DNA of 64,000 nt from CAYJHC01 sp964369465 (GCA_964369465.1 CAYJEX010000006.1:1-64000), one strand, 5' to 3'. Positions 37,175 through 45,164 are shown, counted from the stretch's first letter. The notes: generated from the letters alone by a model not told the origin. Translations and numbers: made by a program.

Positions 37175-37368
37175 ATTACACTCTCTTTCTTGCTTGTCTT
37201 TTTCACTTATCACTGCGTTGTTGCTCTTCGACTGTTGCTTGTGTATGTCTATATACATGGCGCTTCCATTCTCATACGTTGCGTAAGCTACGTACACGCC
37301 TTGTGCTAAGCGAAAAATCCTGCGCAACTTCGTTTTCTTTTTTGTCTATTGTTGCGTTGTTGCTCTAT
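37175..37368. repeat. tig-clpP intergenic repeat element
   Basis: A 194-bp gap flanked by a perfect 14-bp direct repeat TGCGTTGTTGCTCT at 37214-37227 and 37353-37366. Between the copies is an interrupted inverted repeat around TACGTTGCGTAAGCTACGTA (37275-37294) and the palindrome TGCGCA. The segment is richer in G and C than its surroundings. It resembles a small dispersed intergenic element rather than a gene. Confidence 0.5.
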
Positions 37369-38652
37369 CTATTTAATTACAGCTGCTTCATATAGGAATT
37401 CGATAGCTTTTTTCATTTTTACATCTTTTTCAATAAATTTAAGATTTTCATCGCCTATCATTTCTTTTATTTTATCTGATTCTAATCCGTACATTGTTGC
37501 CATTACTTTTATTTCTTCTTCTACATCATCTGCTGTTGCTTCAATTCCTTCCGCATCAGCTATTGCAACAATAATCATTCTTGTTTTTACTCTTCTAGTT
37601 GCTTCTTCCTCAATTTGAGCTCTAAAGTCCTTAATATCTTGTCCTAAAAAGCCTAGGTACTTTTCTAGGTTCATACCTTGAGAACCCAATTGTTGTTCAA
37701 ACTCTTGTATCATTGAATTTTGTTCATCTTCAATCATAACTGCTGGAATTTCAATATCATTGCTGGCATAAATTTTTGCCAGAACATTATCCTTCATTTT
37801 TCTTTCAACTTGTGTTTTTTTAACTTCTTCTAACTTTGCCTTCACATCAGCCTTATAAGCATCTAGTGTATCAAATTCGCTTATATCTTTTGCTAACTCA
37901 TCGTTCAATTCAGGTATTTGTTCTTCCTTGATTTCGTGAACTTTACATTTGAAAACAGCTTCTTTTCCTGACAAATTTTCCGAATGGTATTCCTCAGGGA
38001 AAGTAACTACTACATCTTTTTCATCTCCCACAGAAGTCCCAACTAGTTGCTCTTCAAATCCAGGAATAAAATTTCCAGAACCTAACTTCAACGGATGTTT
38101 TTCTGCTGTTCCTCCTTCAAATTGTTCTTCACCAACAAATCCCATATAATCAATTAAAACTGTGTCGCCATTTTGGGCAGGTCTAGTAACTTCAACCATT
38201 CTCGCTTGTTTTTTTAGAATAGTATCCATTTCTTCATTAAGTTCTTCATCATTTACTTTTGCATCTATTTTTTCAATTTCAACACCTTTGTAGTCTTTTA
38301 CTTCTATAGAAGGATACACAGCTACTGTAACTGTAGATACGAAAGATTTTCCTTCTTCAAACTTACCAAATTCAACTGCAGGTCTATCTATAACATCTAG
38401 ATCCAACTCAGAAATAGCATTAGGATATTCATCATTAAATAATGTGTTTATCGCCTCTTCAATGAATATTCCACTACCATAATGTTTTTCAATTATGCTT
38501 CTAGGAGCTTTGCCTTTTCTAAATCCATCGATAGAAAATTGATGCTTAGTTGTTTGGTAAGCTTTTACTTTTCCTTGCTCCAATTCTTCTGGTGAAAATT
38601 CCATAGTGAATTTTGCTTTGTTGTTTTCGTTCGAGATAAATGTTGTTTTCAT
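37369..38652 (-). CDS. tig: trigger factor, ribosome-associated chaperone
   Basis: A 427-residue chaperone/prolyl isomerase that binds nascent chains at the exit tunnel. The N-terminal ribosome-binding loop GFRKGKAPR is clear; the FKBP-type PPIase domain (NGDTVLIDYMGFVGEE) lies in the middle, and the long acidic helical C-terminal domain completes it. The standard tig-clpP-clpX-lon order is retained. GGAG site before the ATG; the previous gene ends one base upstream. Confidence 0.96.
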   Translation of the reverse strand: MKTTFISNENNKAKFTMEFSPEELEQGKVKAYQTTKHQFSIDGFRKGKAPRSIIEKHYGSGIFIEEAINTLFNDEYPNAISELDLDVIDRPAVEFGKFEEGKSFVSTVTVAVYPSIEVKDYKGVEIEKIDAKVNDEELNEEMDTILKKQARMVEVTRPAQNGDTVLIDYMGFVGEEQFEGGTAEKHPLKLGSGNFIPGFEEQLVGTSVGDEKDVVVTFPEEYHSENLSGKEAVFKCKVHEIKEEQIPELNDELAKDISEFDTLDAYKADVKAKLEEVKKTQVERKMKDNVLAKIYASNDIEIPAVMIEDEQNSMIQEFEQQLGSQGMNLEKYLGFLGQDIKDFRAQIEEEATRRVKTRMIIVAIADAEGIEATADDVEEEIKVMATMYGLESDKIKEMIGDENLKFIEKDVKMKKAIEFLYEAAVIK

Positions 38653-38653
38653 T

Positions 38654-39280
38654 TTAATTTTCTCCTTTAATCATACCCAAAAGATCAAGCCCTTTTTCAT
38701 ATTTTGTCTTCACTTCTGGTCTTAATTTATATTTACCCTCAAATTGCTTCCCTAAACTCAGCAATCCGTTTTCTGGGCCACTAACCAATTCAAGTTCCAT
38801 TTCACTAATTGACGCTTCATTAGTATTAGTTACAACTTTACCTATATCCAACGCTACATCAATTATTGAGTCTCCATTTTTCACATGGAACATCTTCCTC
38901 TCTATTTCAGTGTGCATGAATGGTATGAGTTTTTTTGTTCCAATTATCTTTTTCAAATCTAATCCGATTTTTTTCGCTTCAAAAATTTCGATGTCAATAT
39001 TTTGAGGAATATCGTTTATTAACACTTCAATTTCTTCTCTTCTATGAAAATTATATTCTGCCGTTATGAGCGTTTTTAGTGTTGCAATTATATCATCACC
39101 CGTATCTCTTATTCGTAATGCAACTTTACCTTCCTTAAGCCTGAAATCATCCGTATCATAATAAACTGTTTTGAATTTTTTTGCTTTTTTTGTACCTTCT
39201 ACTACCTCAAAAGTTGTATCGTTCCATATTTGCAAAAATATGTTTTGATCGTCTATTCCATACTTTAATTCAATTTCCAT
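38654..39280 (-). CDS. CYTH-domain protein (triphosphatase/class IV cyclase fold)
   Basis: A 208-residue CYTH protein. The diagnostic ExExK motif is EIELK at residues 2-6, and further basic and acidic residues (ALRIRDTG, TLKT, RREE, EIERKM) line the tunnel that binds a triphosphate and metal ions. Members hydrolyse inorganic triphosphate, thiamine triphosphate or make cAMP; the sequence does not decide. I start at the ATG at 39280 because ExExK should be at the N-terminus; seven extra codons upstream lack support. It ends one base before tig. Confidence 0.85.
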   Translation of the reverse strand: MEIELKYGIDDQNIFLQIWNDTTFEVVEGTKKAKKFKTVYYDTDDFRLKEGKVALRIRDTGDDIIATLKTLITAEYNFHRREEIEVLINDIPQNIDIEIFEAKKIGLDLKKIIGTKKLIPFMHTEIERKMFHVKNGDSIIDVALDIGKVVTNTNEASISEMELELVSGPENGLLSLGKQFEGKYKLRPEVKTKYEKGLDLLGMIKGEN

Positions 39281-39430
39281 ATTCCACCCTATTCTATACA
39301 CTCCCGAATTTTTATTTTATCATTTTTTTATTCAAAATTCAAGCAATTTTGCAACACATTACGTCTTTTTTATTATTTTATTGCTATGATATATGTAATA
39401 GTGTATCTTTTTACATTCAAGCAAAAAATC

Positions 39431-39442
39431 CCCCTATTGGGG
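39431..39442 (-). terminator. terminator after the RsbW-like gene
   Basis: CCCC-TATT-GGGG with flanking A and T tracts (GCAAAAAATC on one side, TTTTTTT on the other) forms a short stem that can terminate in both directions. On the minus strand it ends the partner-switching operon. Confidence 0.7.
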
Positions 39443-39499
39443 CATCTTTTTTTATCAAGTGGAATTAAAGACTGAAAAGGGGGGAGCCTGTGGTTCTCT

Positions 39500-39910
39500 T
39501 TATTTCAAATATTTTTTTATTGTTAGAATATTCATACTATTTGCATATTCATATTCAAAGCTGTCCATACTTTTTTTCACCATTAAAATACCAAGTCCAC
39601 CTACCTCGCGTTCATGCGATGATAATGTAATGTCTGCATCTTCTTTTTCTAAAGGATTATAAGGTTTACCGTTATCTATAAATTTAATTATTACTGCTTG
39701 TGGGTTACTTTCGACACTAAGTTGTATAGTCACTTTACCAATATTCGGGCGATAGGCGTAATGTACAATATTTACATAAATTTCCTCTACTGCTATTGTT
39801 ATTGACGTAATAACTTTCATAGGTGCTTTTGCTTTCTCAAGTTCGCTTTCGATTAGTTCTTGAACAAGCGGTAAATTATTTATGGTTGCATTAATAATCA
39901 ACTCTTTCAT
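39500..39910 (-). CDS. RsbW-like anti-sigma/Ser protein kinase
   Basis: A 136-residue GHKL (HATPase) kinase. The N box is in ITIAVEEIYVNIVHYAY, and the G1 and G2 boxes are FIDNGKPYNP and GGLGILMVKKSMD. In partner-switching systems such a kinase phosphorylates a STAS antagonist and binds a sigma factor or other target; both partners, a STAS protein and a PP2C phosphatase, are encoded just upstream. No sigma factor gene adjoins, so the output is unknown. The ATG at 39910 is preferred to an in-frame TTG. GGAG lies 12 bases before. Confidence 0.88.
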   Translation of the reverse strand: MKELIINATINNLPLVQELIESELEKAKAPMKVITSITIAVEEIYVNIVHYAYRPNIGKVTIQLSVESNPQAVIIKFIDNGKPYNPLEKEDADITLSSHEREVGGLGILMVKKSMDSFEYEYANSMNILTIKKYLK

Positions 39911-39945
39911 TTTAACAATCAACTCCTTTTACAGATTAATAATTT

Positions 39946-41544
39946 TTACTGCAAAATTTCAATACCAAGCATAGTAATATCATCAAATTGTGGTGCTTTT
40001 CCTACAAATTCATCTACATCTTTTTTCACGGTTGCTAAAATACCATTCATAGTATCATCTTTATTTTCATTAAGTGCATCTATCATACGTTTTGTTCCAT
40101 ATAGTTCATTTTCAACATTTGACGCTTCTGGTACACCGTCAGTATAAAGAAATAACTTATCACCTATATTTAATTGTAATTCATACTCTCGATATTTGAC
40201 ACCTTCGATACCAGCAAGCACAAACCCATGCTTATCCTTGTAAAGTTCGAAGTCCCCTCCATCTCTCTTAACAACAGGATATTCATGCCCCGCATTAGCA
40301 GCAACAAGCTTGCGTGTAGAAATTTCATATATTCCAAGCCATACTGTAACAAACATTTCAGCGTCATTACCTTCGCAAAGTTGATTATTTACCTTTTCAA
40401 GCACCTCTTTAGGACTCGCACCAGTTTGAGTGCAGTTTTTTAGCAATGTTTTTGAGATAACCATAAATAATGCAGCAGGCACACCTTTACCAGATACATC
40501 AGCCATAACCATCGCTAGATGATTTTCATCTATTAGGAAAAAGTCGTAAAAATCTCCTCCTACCTCTTTTGCAGGTGCCATTGATGCAAAAATATCAAAC
40601 TCATTTCTCTCTGGAAACGCTGGGAAAATTGATGGTAGCATAGATGCTTGTATATTTGTTGCAACACTAAGTTCAGCCTCTATACGCTCCTTTTCCCTTG
40701 TTATAACTGTGATATTATCTATGTACTGGTTTATATCAACTTCCATATCATGAATGCTTTTTGCAAGTGTTTCAATTTCATCTCCAGTCTTAATATTTAT
40801 AAGTTTTTTGGAAATTTCACCGCTATTTTTCACAAATTCGTTTGCCTCAATTGAAATTATTTGTAAAGGCTTAGCCACTCTTTTTTGTAACAAAAATTGG
40901 AAAGCTAGCATAAAACAAAGGACTAATAAGGCAGTAATTATAATTGTATACATAAGGTATGAATTAAGTGTGTTTTGTATTTCAAGCATTGGTACATCAA
41001 CAACTAGTAAAGCAACTGGGTTATTACTACTATCCATAACTGCCACAATCGAGGAGACATTATAACCAAAGCTTGTTTCTCTTAAAAAATAGTCATCTAC
41101 ACGCTCACCAGTTTCGTATATGTGCATAAGCAATTGTGGTTCATCATTCCCCATAGGATCAATTACGCCTATGTCATAAATATCCTTATTCTCGGCATCG
41201 TGGATACGCACATCATAAATATTTGTAAGTGTATGAGTTTCGATATTAGGTATACAAATATATATTGCAGAAACACTACTTTCGCTATATAGTGTATACA
41301 AATCCTTGGCCATTTCGTCGTAGTCCTCATCTGTTTTTCCACTTTCTAGGTACGTTAGAATTTTGTCACCGTCTATATGTGTTTGTGCTATCTGTGCAAT
41401 ATCATATCCGACGTCATTATATATTTTATATGTAGATTGTTGAAAGTGATAATACCCGCTTATACATACTGTTGTACATATAATAATTGCAAGCAATATG
41501 CAAAGTCCTAAAATTTTTCGTCCTAACGCTGATTTCTTGTTCAC
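39946..41544 (-). CDS. sensor PP2C phosphatase (SpoIIE/RsbU-like)
   Basis: A protein of about 532 residues: a transmembrane segment near residues 10-32, an extracellular sensor domain to about 195, a second transmembrane segment, a HAMP-like region (VAKPLQIISIEANEF) with a coiled coil, and a C-terminal PP2C/SpoIIE phosphatase with the metal motifs EVGGDFYDFF, ADVSGKGVPAALFM and LYTDGVPEA. It should dephosphorylate the STAS protein in response to an external signal. The best ribosome site (GAGGTG) fits a GTG start at 41544; an ATG at 41559 overlapping the GNAT stop is the alternative. Confidence 0.88.
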   Translation of the reverse strand: MNKKSALGRKILGLCILLAIIICTTVCISGYYHFQQSTYKIYNDVGYDIAQIAQTHIDGDKILTYLESGKTDEDYDEMAKDLYTLYSESSVSAIYICIPNIETHTLTNIYDVRIHDAENKDIYDIGVIDPMGNDEPQLLMHIYETGERVDDYFLRETSFGYNVSSIVAVMDSSNNPVALLVVDVPMLEIQNTLNSYLMYTIIITALLVLCFMLAFQFLLQKRVAKPLQIISIEANEFVKNSGEISKKLINIKTGDEIETLAKSIHDMEVDINQYIDNITVITREKERIEAELSVATNIQASMLPSIFPAFPERNEFDIFASMAPAKEVGGDFYDFFLIDENHLAMVMADVSGKGVPAALFMVISKTLLKNCTQTGASPKEVLEKVNNQLCEGNDAEMFVTVWLGIYEISTRKLVAANAGHEYPVVKRDGGDFELYKDKHGFVLAGIEGVKYREYELQLNIGDKLFLYTDGVPEASNVENELYGTKRMIDALNENKDDTMNGILATVKKDVDEFVGKAPQFDDITMLGIEILQ

Positions 41545-41555
41545 AACACAACACC

Positions 41556-42107
41556 TCATAATTTTTTATAATAAATTGCAGCATTACACTGGCAACGACC
41601 ACCACAAATAATGCAATTATATTCCTTGTCACCATACCAAAGCATGGAACAGTTGCCAACATATATAAAGTCAAATTTCTTTAAAGTTTTTTCGATTGGC
41701 ACAGTATCGCCAATCATCCAAGCAGATGCAAAGACAGTACTATAACCTTTATTTGTTGCTTGCTCAATTAATTTAGCTAGTAGATTCTGCATAATTCCGC
41801 CGTGCTCAAAATTAGGTTCAAGTGCTGCACTTTTATATATTACCGAAGGCTTATCACCAGATATATTTATTATATCAAACATACTTTGTCCCATAGCTTT
41901 AGCAATTTTTTCTATATTTTCAGGTAGAAATGATGCAAAGCCTGCAAACTCATTATTGATTGTAGCAACTTTAAAAAAATCGGGATTTTCAAGTAATTTA
42001 TTGAAAATTTCGTTCGTCATATAACCTTTTCCATAACGTCTGTTACATAAATCTATAATTTTATAATCATCGTCAATTATTGCATTTCTAATGATTAGTT
42101 CATTCAT
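41556..42107 (-). CDS. GNAT-fold protein with a Cys-rich tail
   Basis: A 183-residue protein with the GNAT pattern: N-terminal IIRNAIIDDDYKIIDLC, central strands around VATINNEFAGFASFL, and a helix region GGIMQNLLAKLIEQA in the acetyl-CoA position. The canonical RxxGxG/A loop is not clear, so catalytic activity is uncertain. The C-terminal tail CIICGGRCQCN may bind a metal. It is embedded in a partner-switching operon between STAS and PP2C genes, which suggests a sensing or modification role. The ATG at 42107 has GGAGA; a longer frame lacks one. Confidence 0.75.
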   Translation of the reverse strand: MNELIIRNAIIDDDYKIIDLCNRRYGKGYMTNEIFNKLLENPDFFKVATINNEFAGFASFLPENIEKIAKAMGQSMFDIINISGDKPSVIYKSAALEPNFEHGGIMQNLLAKLIEQATNKGYSTVFASAWMIGDTVPIEKTLKKFDFIYVGNCSMLWYGDKEYNCIICGGRCQCNAAIYYKKL

Positions 42108-42250
42108 TTTTTTATCTCCATTAAAATATGATAAATAAATCATTTGTGCCAAAATCCATTTTAAAATCGGTAAAACTTGTAGTTTTCAAAAATAATTCAA
42201 ACTCTAGTAAATCCTCCATTTTAAAATGCACTGTTCTTTGGTTTATATCA

Positions 42251-42547
42251 TTACTCTATCGTCAAAAAATCATCAAACCCCGTGACTTCAAAAACTTCCA
42301 TAATTATTTCATTTACATTTCTAACAACCATTTTGCCTTGCTTGTTCATCACTTTTTGTGCTGATAAAATAACTCTAAGCCCTGCTGACGATACATAAGA
42401 TAAGTTTGTCATATCCAAAACAAGTAATTCAACACCATCATAACTATGTTTTAGCTCATTTTCAAGGTCTGGTGCTGTTGTAGTGTCAAGTCTGCCATCA
42501 AGTATGATTACAAGTTCTTTTTCGTTTTGTGTTTTAGTAATAGTCAT
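42251..42547 (-). CDS. STAS-domain anti-sigma factor antagonist
   Basis: A 98-residue SpoIIAA/RsbV-like STAS protein. The phosphorylation loop is LSYVSSAGLRVIL, with S53 or S54 the likely target of the RsbW-like kinase, and VIILDGRLDTTTAPDLE is the typical N-terminal beta-alpha segment. It is the first gene of the four-gene module STAS-GNAT-PP2C-RsbW. GGGAG precedes the ATG. Unphosphorylated protein should bind the kinase and release its target. Confidence 0.9.
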   Translation of the reverse strand: MTITKTQNEKELVIILDGRLDTTTAPDLENELKHSYDGVELLVLDMTNLSYVSSAGLRVILSAQKVMNKQGKMVVRNVNEIIMEVFEVTGFDDFLTIE

Positions 42548-42740
42548 ATTAATACTCCCATCTGTCGTTTAAAATTGGTACAAGAATATATATTCGAATA
42601 ATCTTACTACTGTTATTTTAGCTTTAACATTTGAAGCATCTACTAAAATATCAACAGCAAGCTAAGTCAAACTTGAACGCTCTAGTCCGTCCCATTCTTC
42701 GTTGTTTTGAGGTTGTTTTAATGTTTATATCGTTAATGCC

Positions 42741-43145
42741 TTAATCTGTAATAGTAGCCCTACCACGTTCAACGCATCGTGTGCTACTATAATCAGAAAA
42801 AGCACACCCATTAACACATCTTAAGTATGCTTTTTCTTTTTCAAGCATAACTACAATATAGCGTTCTGAATGACAAGTTTCACACTGTTGTGTACTAAAA
42901 TCATCCCATAGTCCCACATTTTGACCAATGTACAAATCTTTAATATCCACGCCATATGTCCCTCCAGCGGCTACATTTTCAAGTTCTTCATCAGCTAGCT
43001 CACCTGTTTTGTTCCACTCGTCAAACTTTTCTGTAGCTTGTTCCTCTGTTAGAGAATAGTCATTCTCTTTTGCTAGATTTAAAAGTTCATCTGCTGTTTT
43101 AGATTCCTTTGCCTTTTGTAGCATTTCGTTTGTTAAATTGTTCAT
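42741..43145 (-). CDS. RiPP-like precursor 1, Nif11-like leader, class A core
   Basis: A 134-residue precursor. Residues 1-62 are a helical leader of the Nif11/NHLP type (NNLTNEMLQKAKESKTADEL...) ending ADEELENVAAGG; it is one residue longer than its four paralogues because of an extra Ala before the GlyGly cleavage site. The 72-residue core has CX2CX18CX3C (CETC...CVNGC) plus a later Cys. The core is far larger than a typical bacteriocin and looks like a small zinc-binding fold. It is probably cut by the C39 exporter and processed by the radical SAM enzyme (inference). Last precursor in the operon. Confidence 0.82.
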   Translation of the reverse strand: MNNLTNEMLQKAKESKTADELLNLAKENDYSLTEEQATEKFDEWNKTGELADEELENVAAGGTYGVDIKDLYIGQNVGLWDDFSTQQCETCHSERYIVVMLEKEKAYLRCVNGCAFSDYSSTRCVERGRATITD

Positions 43146-43200
43146 TTTTTTGTTCTCCTTAAATTTAACACATTATATTTATAATAAATATATTTATAAT

Positions 43201-43244
43201 TTGTTTATATATATTTATTATAATTCAAATTTTTAAAGAGGGCT
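43201..43244 (-). repeat. conserved upstream motif copy 1 (before precursor 1)
   Basis: Most divergent copy: it keeps GTTTATATATATTTAT and the AAAGAGGGCTA end but reads TTATAATTC where others have ACGCTAAAT. Confidence 0.55.
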
Positions 43245-43260
43245 AGTGTGTTTTTATTGT

Positions 43261-43325
43261 TTACGCTCTTGATTTCTCATCATAACAATATATTTTAACA
43301 TTTGTGTGGTTGGAAGTGCAAAAGG
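43261..43325 (-). pseudogene. remnant 3' end of a lost class B precursor
   Basis: After the precursor 2 stop, a frame on the minus strand reads FCTSNHTNVKIYCYDEKSRA-stop. Its KIYCYDEKSRA end aligns with KVYRYNQVTRV at the end of precursor 3, and an in-frame TAG cuts it off upstream. It appears to be the tail of a deleted or converted precursor. Confidence 0.55.
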
Positions 43326-43337
43326 CATTATTCTACA

Positions 43338-43742
43338 TTAGCTTGTAATCAAAACACTACCAAAAGCAGTATCAATAGCTCGCGTGTCACTGTTTTTATA
43401 CATATTTGAACATTGATTTACACAGACTAACTCAATATATCTATCAACAATTGCTGTTATAATATAGCGATCAGAACTACAAGTGTCACAGCGTTGTGTT
43501 ACCGCACTCCATAGTCTCACATTTTGACCATTGTACAAATCTTCAAGTTCCAAACATGCACCACCGGCTACATTTTCAAGTTCTTCATCAGCTAGCTCGC
43601 CTATTTTGTTCAACTGATTAAATTTTGCTGTAGCTTGTTTTTCTGTTAGAGGATAATCATTCTCTTTTGCTAGATTTAAAAGTTCCTCTACTGTTTTGCA
43701 TTCTCCTGCTTTTTGCAACATTTCGTTTGTTAAATTTTTCAC
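43338..43742 (-). CDS. RiPP-like precursor 2, Nif11-like leader, class A core
   Basis: A 134-residue precursor with a 61-residue leader ending ELENVAGG, and a 73-residue core. The core repeats the class A pattern DLYNGQNVRLW followed by CX2CX18CX3C (CDTC, CVNQC) with about the same spacing as precursors 1 and 5. Within the leader KQATAKFNQLNKIGEL departs most from the consensus, a sign of relaxed selection or age. The stop codon is followed at once by the tail of a lost class B gene. Confidence 0.82.
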   Translation of the reverse strand: MKNLTNEMLQKAGECKTVEELLNLAKENDYPLTEKQATAKFNQLNKIGELADEELENVAGGACLELEDLYNGQNVRLWSAVTQRCDTCSSDRYIITAIVDRYIELVCVNQCSNMYKNSDTRAIDTAFGSVLITS

Positions 43743-43769
43743 TTTGTTATTATCCTTTAATTTTATTCA

Positions 43770-43815
43770 AAATATGTTCATATATATTTATACGCTAAAT
43801 TTTTTATGAGGGCTA
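43770..43815 (-). repeat. conserved upstream motif copy 2 (before precursor 2)
   Basis: ATGTTCATATATATTTATACGCTAAAT followed by a T run and ATGAGGGCTAATG. It differs from the copy before precursor 5 by a single base in the first 27. Confidence 0.65.
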
Positions 43816-43830
43816 ATGCATTTTGATAAT

Positions 43831-44226
43831 TTACACTCTTGTTACCTGATTATATCTATATACTTTTTCACTGCATTCACAAAATATACAACGTGCATAA
43901 AATTCACCAAAAGCATACCATGGAGAGTCCAGATAAAATACATGGTGTCCGCAATTTTCATTTTCACATACATATCCATCTTTAAATTTAACGTAATCAC
44001 CTTCTCGTAAATTTTCAGGGTTATCTCCAACAGGTTTCCCCCATCCACCAGCTACATTTTCAAGTTCTTCGTCGGCAAGCTCGCCTGTTTTGTTCCACTC
44101 GTTAAATGCTTCTGTGGCTTGTTCTTCTGTTAGAGGTAAGTCATTTTCTTTTGCAAAATTTAAAAGTTCCTCTACTGTTTTGCATTCTCTTGCTTTTTGC
44201 AACATTTCTTTTGTTAAATTTTCCAT
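43831..44226 (-). CDS. RiPP-like precursor 3, Nif11-like leader, class B core
   Basis: A 131-residue precursor: 61-residue leader (NLTKEMLQKARECKTVEE...) with ELENVAGG, then a 70-residue class B core. The core reads ENLREGDYVKFKDGYVC and has CX4C (CENENC) and a later CX2C plus one more Cys (CIFCEC), separated by a 20-residue aromatic loop. The GDYVKFKDGY segment suggests a beta-barrel-like start ahead of the cysteine knuckles. An AGGAGG site precedes the ATG. Its leader-coding start lies 34 bp from the end of precursor 4. Confidence 0.82.
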   Translation of the reverse strand: MENLTKEMLQKARECKTVEELLNFAKENDLPLTEEQATEAFNEWNKTGELADEELENVAGGWGKPVGDNPENLREGDYVKFKDGYVCENENCGHHVFYLDSPWYAFGEFYARCIFCECSEKVYRYNQVTRV

Positions 44227-44250
44227 TTTTCAAACCTCCTAATTGTTATT

Positions 44251-44279
44251 TGAAATTTGTTTATACATATTTAAACGTT
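44251..44279 (-). repeat. conserved upstream motif copy 3, partial (before precursor 3)
   Basis: Only the GAAATTTGTTTATACATATTTAAACG half is kept; it overlaps the last codons and stop of precursor 4, whose C-terminus is therefore built partly from the motif. Confidence 0.5.
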
Positions 44280-44644
44280 GATTTTGTTATCTCGTCATAG
44301 TTAGATACTTTAGATCTGGTCCCACATATAGTACATTCGACCCATGGAAGGTCCATTTTAAATACCACACTTGGGCAACGTTCACATATGTATCCATTTT
44401 TAAATCTAACGAGATCACCGTCTTGTAAATTTTCAACATTTTCTCCTTCAGTATCACACGCACCACCAGATACATTCTCAAGTTCTTCATCAGCTAGCTC
44501 GCCTGTTTTATTCCACTGGTTAAAGGTCTCTGTAGCTTGTTCTTCCGTTATAGAATAGTCATTCTCTTTTGCTAGATTTAATAGTTCCTCTACTGTTTTG
44601 CATTCTCTTGCTTTTTGCAACATTTCTTTTGATAAATTTTTCAT
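44261..44644 (-). CDS. RiPP-like precursor 4, Nif11-like leader, class B core
   Basis: A 127-residue precursor: 61-residue leader ending ELENVSGG (Ser in place of Ala before the GlyGly) and a 66-residue class B core, the shortest. The core has NVENLQDGDLVRFKNGYIC followed by CERC and, 13 residues later, CTIC, so the two knuckles are both CX2C. That is the cleanest zinc-ribbon pattern of the set. An additional Cys lies at the core's second residue. Its final residues (TFKYV) come from fusion with the downstream intergenic motif. Confidence 0.82.
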   Translation of the reverse strand: MKNLSKEMLQKARECKTVEELLNLAKENDYSITEEQATETFNQWNKTGELADEELENVSGGACDTEGENVENLQDGDLVRFKNGYICERCPSVVFKMDLPWVECTICGTRSKVSNYDEITKSTFKYV

Positions 44645-44670
44645 TTTCTTATTCTCCTTTAATTTTATAT

Positions 44671-44719
44671 AAAATATGTTTATATATATTTATACGCTAA
44701 ATTTTTCAGTGAAGGCTAA
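44671..44719 (-). repeat. conserved upstream motif copy 4 (before precursor 4)
   Basis: ATGTTTATATATATTTATACGCTAAAT, then TTTTCAGTGAAGGCTAATG, with small changes (CAGTGAAGG) in the part that reads ATGAGGG elsewhere. Confidence 0.65.
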
Positions 44720-44733
44720 TGTGTTTTAATAAT

Positions 44734-44766
44734 TTACGCTCTTGTTATATGATTATAGTTAAATAT
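44734..44766 (-). pseudogene. second remnant of a class B precursor 3' end
   Basis: Directly after the precursor 5 stop the minus strand reads IFNYNHITRA-stop, matching YRYNQVTRV at the end of precursor 3 and SNYDEIT near the end of precursor 4. The flanking DNA after the stop (TTACGCTCTTG on the plus strand) is also shared with the remnant at 43261. Confidence 0.55.
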
Positions 44767-44768
44767 TT

Positions 44769-45164
44769 TTATTCTGAAAGAGATGCTGAATTTTTAACAC
44801 GTGTTCTTTCCCCAAAAGCTACATTTGCACATCCATTAACACATCTTAAGTAAACTTTAGAACCTTCAATTTTCTCTATAATATAGCGTTCAGACTCACA
44901 AGTTTCACAGCATCGTGTTACGGAATTCCATAATCCTACATTTTTGCCAACGTACAAATCTTCCTCTGATGAACACCCATCACCACCGGCTACATTCTCA
45001 AGTTCTTCATCGGCAAGCTCTCCTGTTTTGTTCCACTCGTTAAATTTTTCTGTGGCTTGCTGTTCTGTTAGATCATAGTCATTTTCTTTTGCAAGGTTTA
45101 AAAGCTCCTCTACTGTTTTACACTCTTTTGCTTTTTGCAACATTTCGTTTGATAAATTTTCCAT
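44769..45164 (-). CDS. RiPP-like precursor 5, Nif11-like leader, class A core
   Basis: A 131-residue precursor, the first of five in transcription order. Its 61-residue leader ends ELENVAGG. The 70-residue core has EEDLYVGKNVGLW and CX2CX18CX3C (CETC, CVNGC); an extra adjacent Cys gives TRCCETC. CVNGC and LRC are identical to precursor 1, while the loops and C-terminal tail differ. It lies 93 bp downstream of the radical SAM gene, with a conserved motif and AAGGAG in between. Confidence 0.82.
   Translation of the reverse strand: MENLSNEMLQKAKECKTVEELLNLAKENDYDLTEQQATEKFNEWNKTGELADEELENVAGGDGCSSEEDLYVGKNVGLWNSVTRCCETCESERYIIEKIEGSKVYLRCVNGCANVAFGERTRVKNSASLSE

Noticed and set aside
37175..37327. 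51-codon N-terminal extension of ClpP
   Set aside because: It translates the intergenic repeat element, lacks a ribosome site and the normal ClpP start is downstream.
42548..42740. Search for another precursor between precursor 1 and the STAS gene
   Set aside because: No leader or Cys motif is present; only a short sequence with no coding signal.
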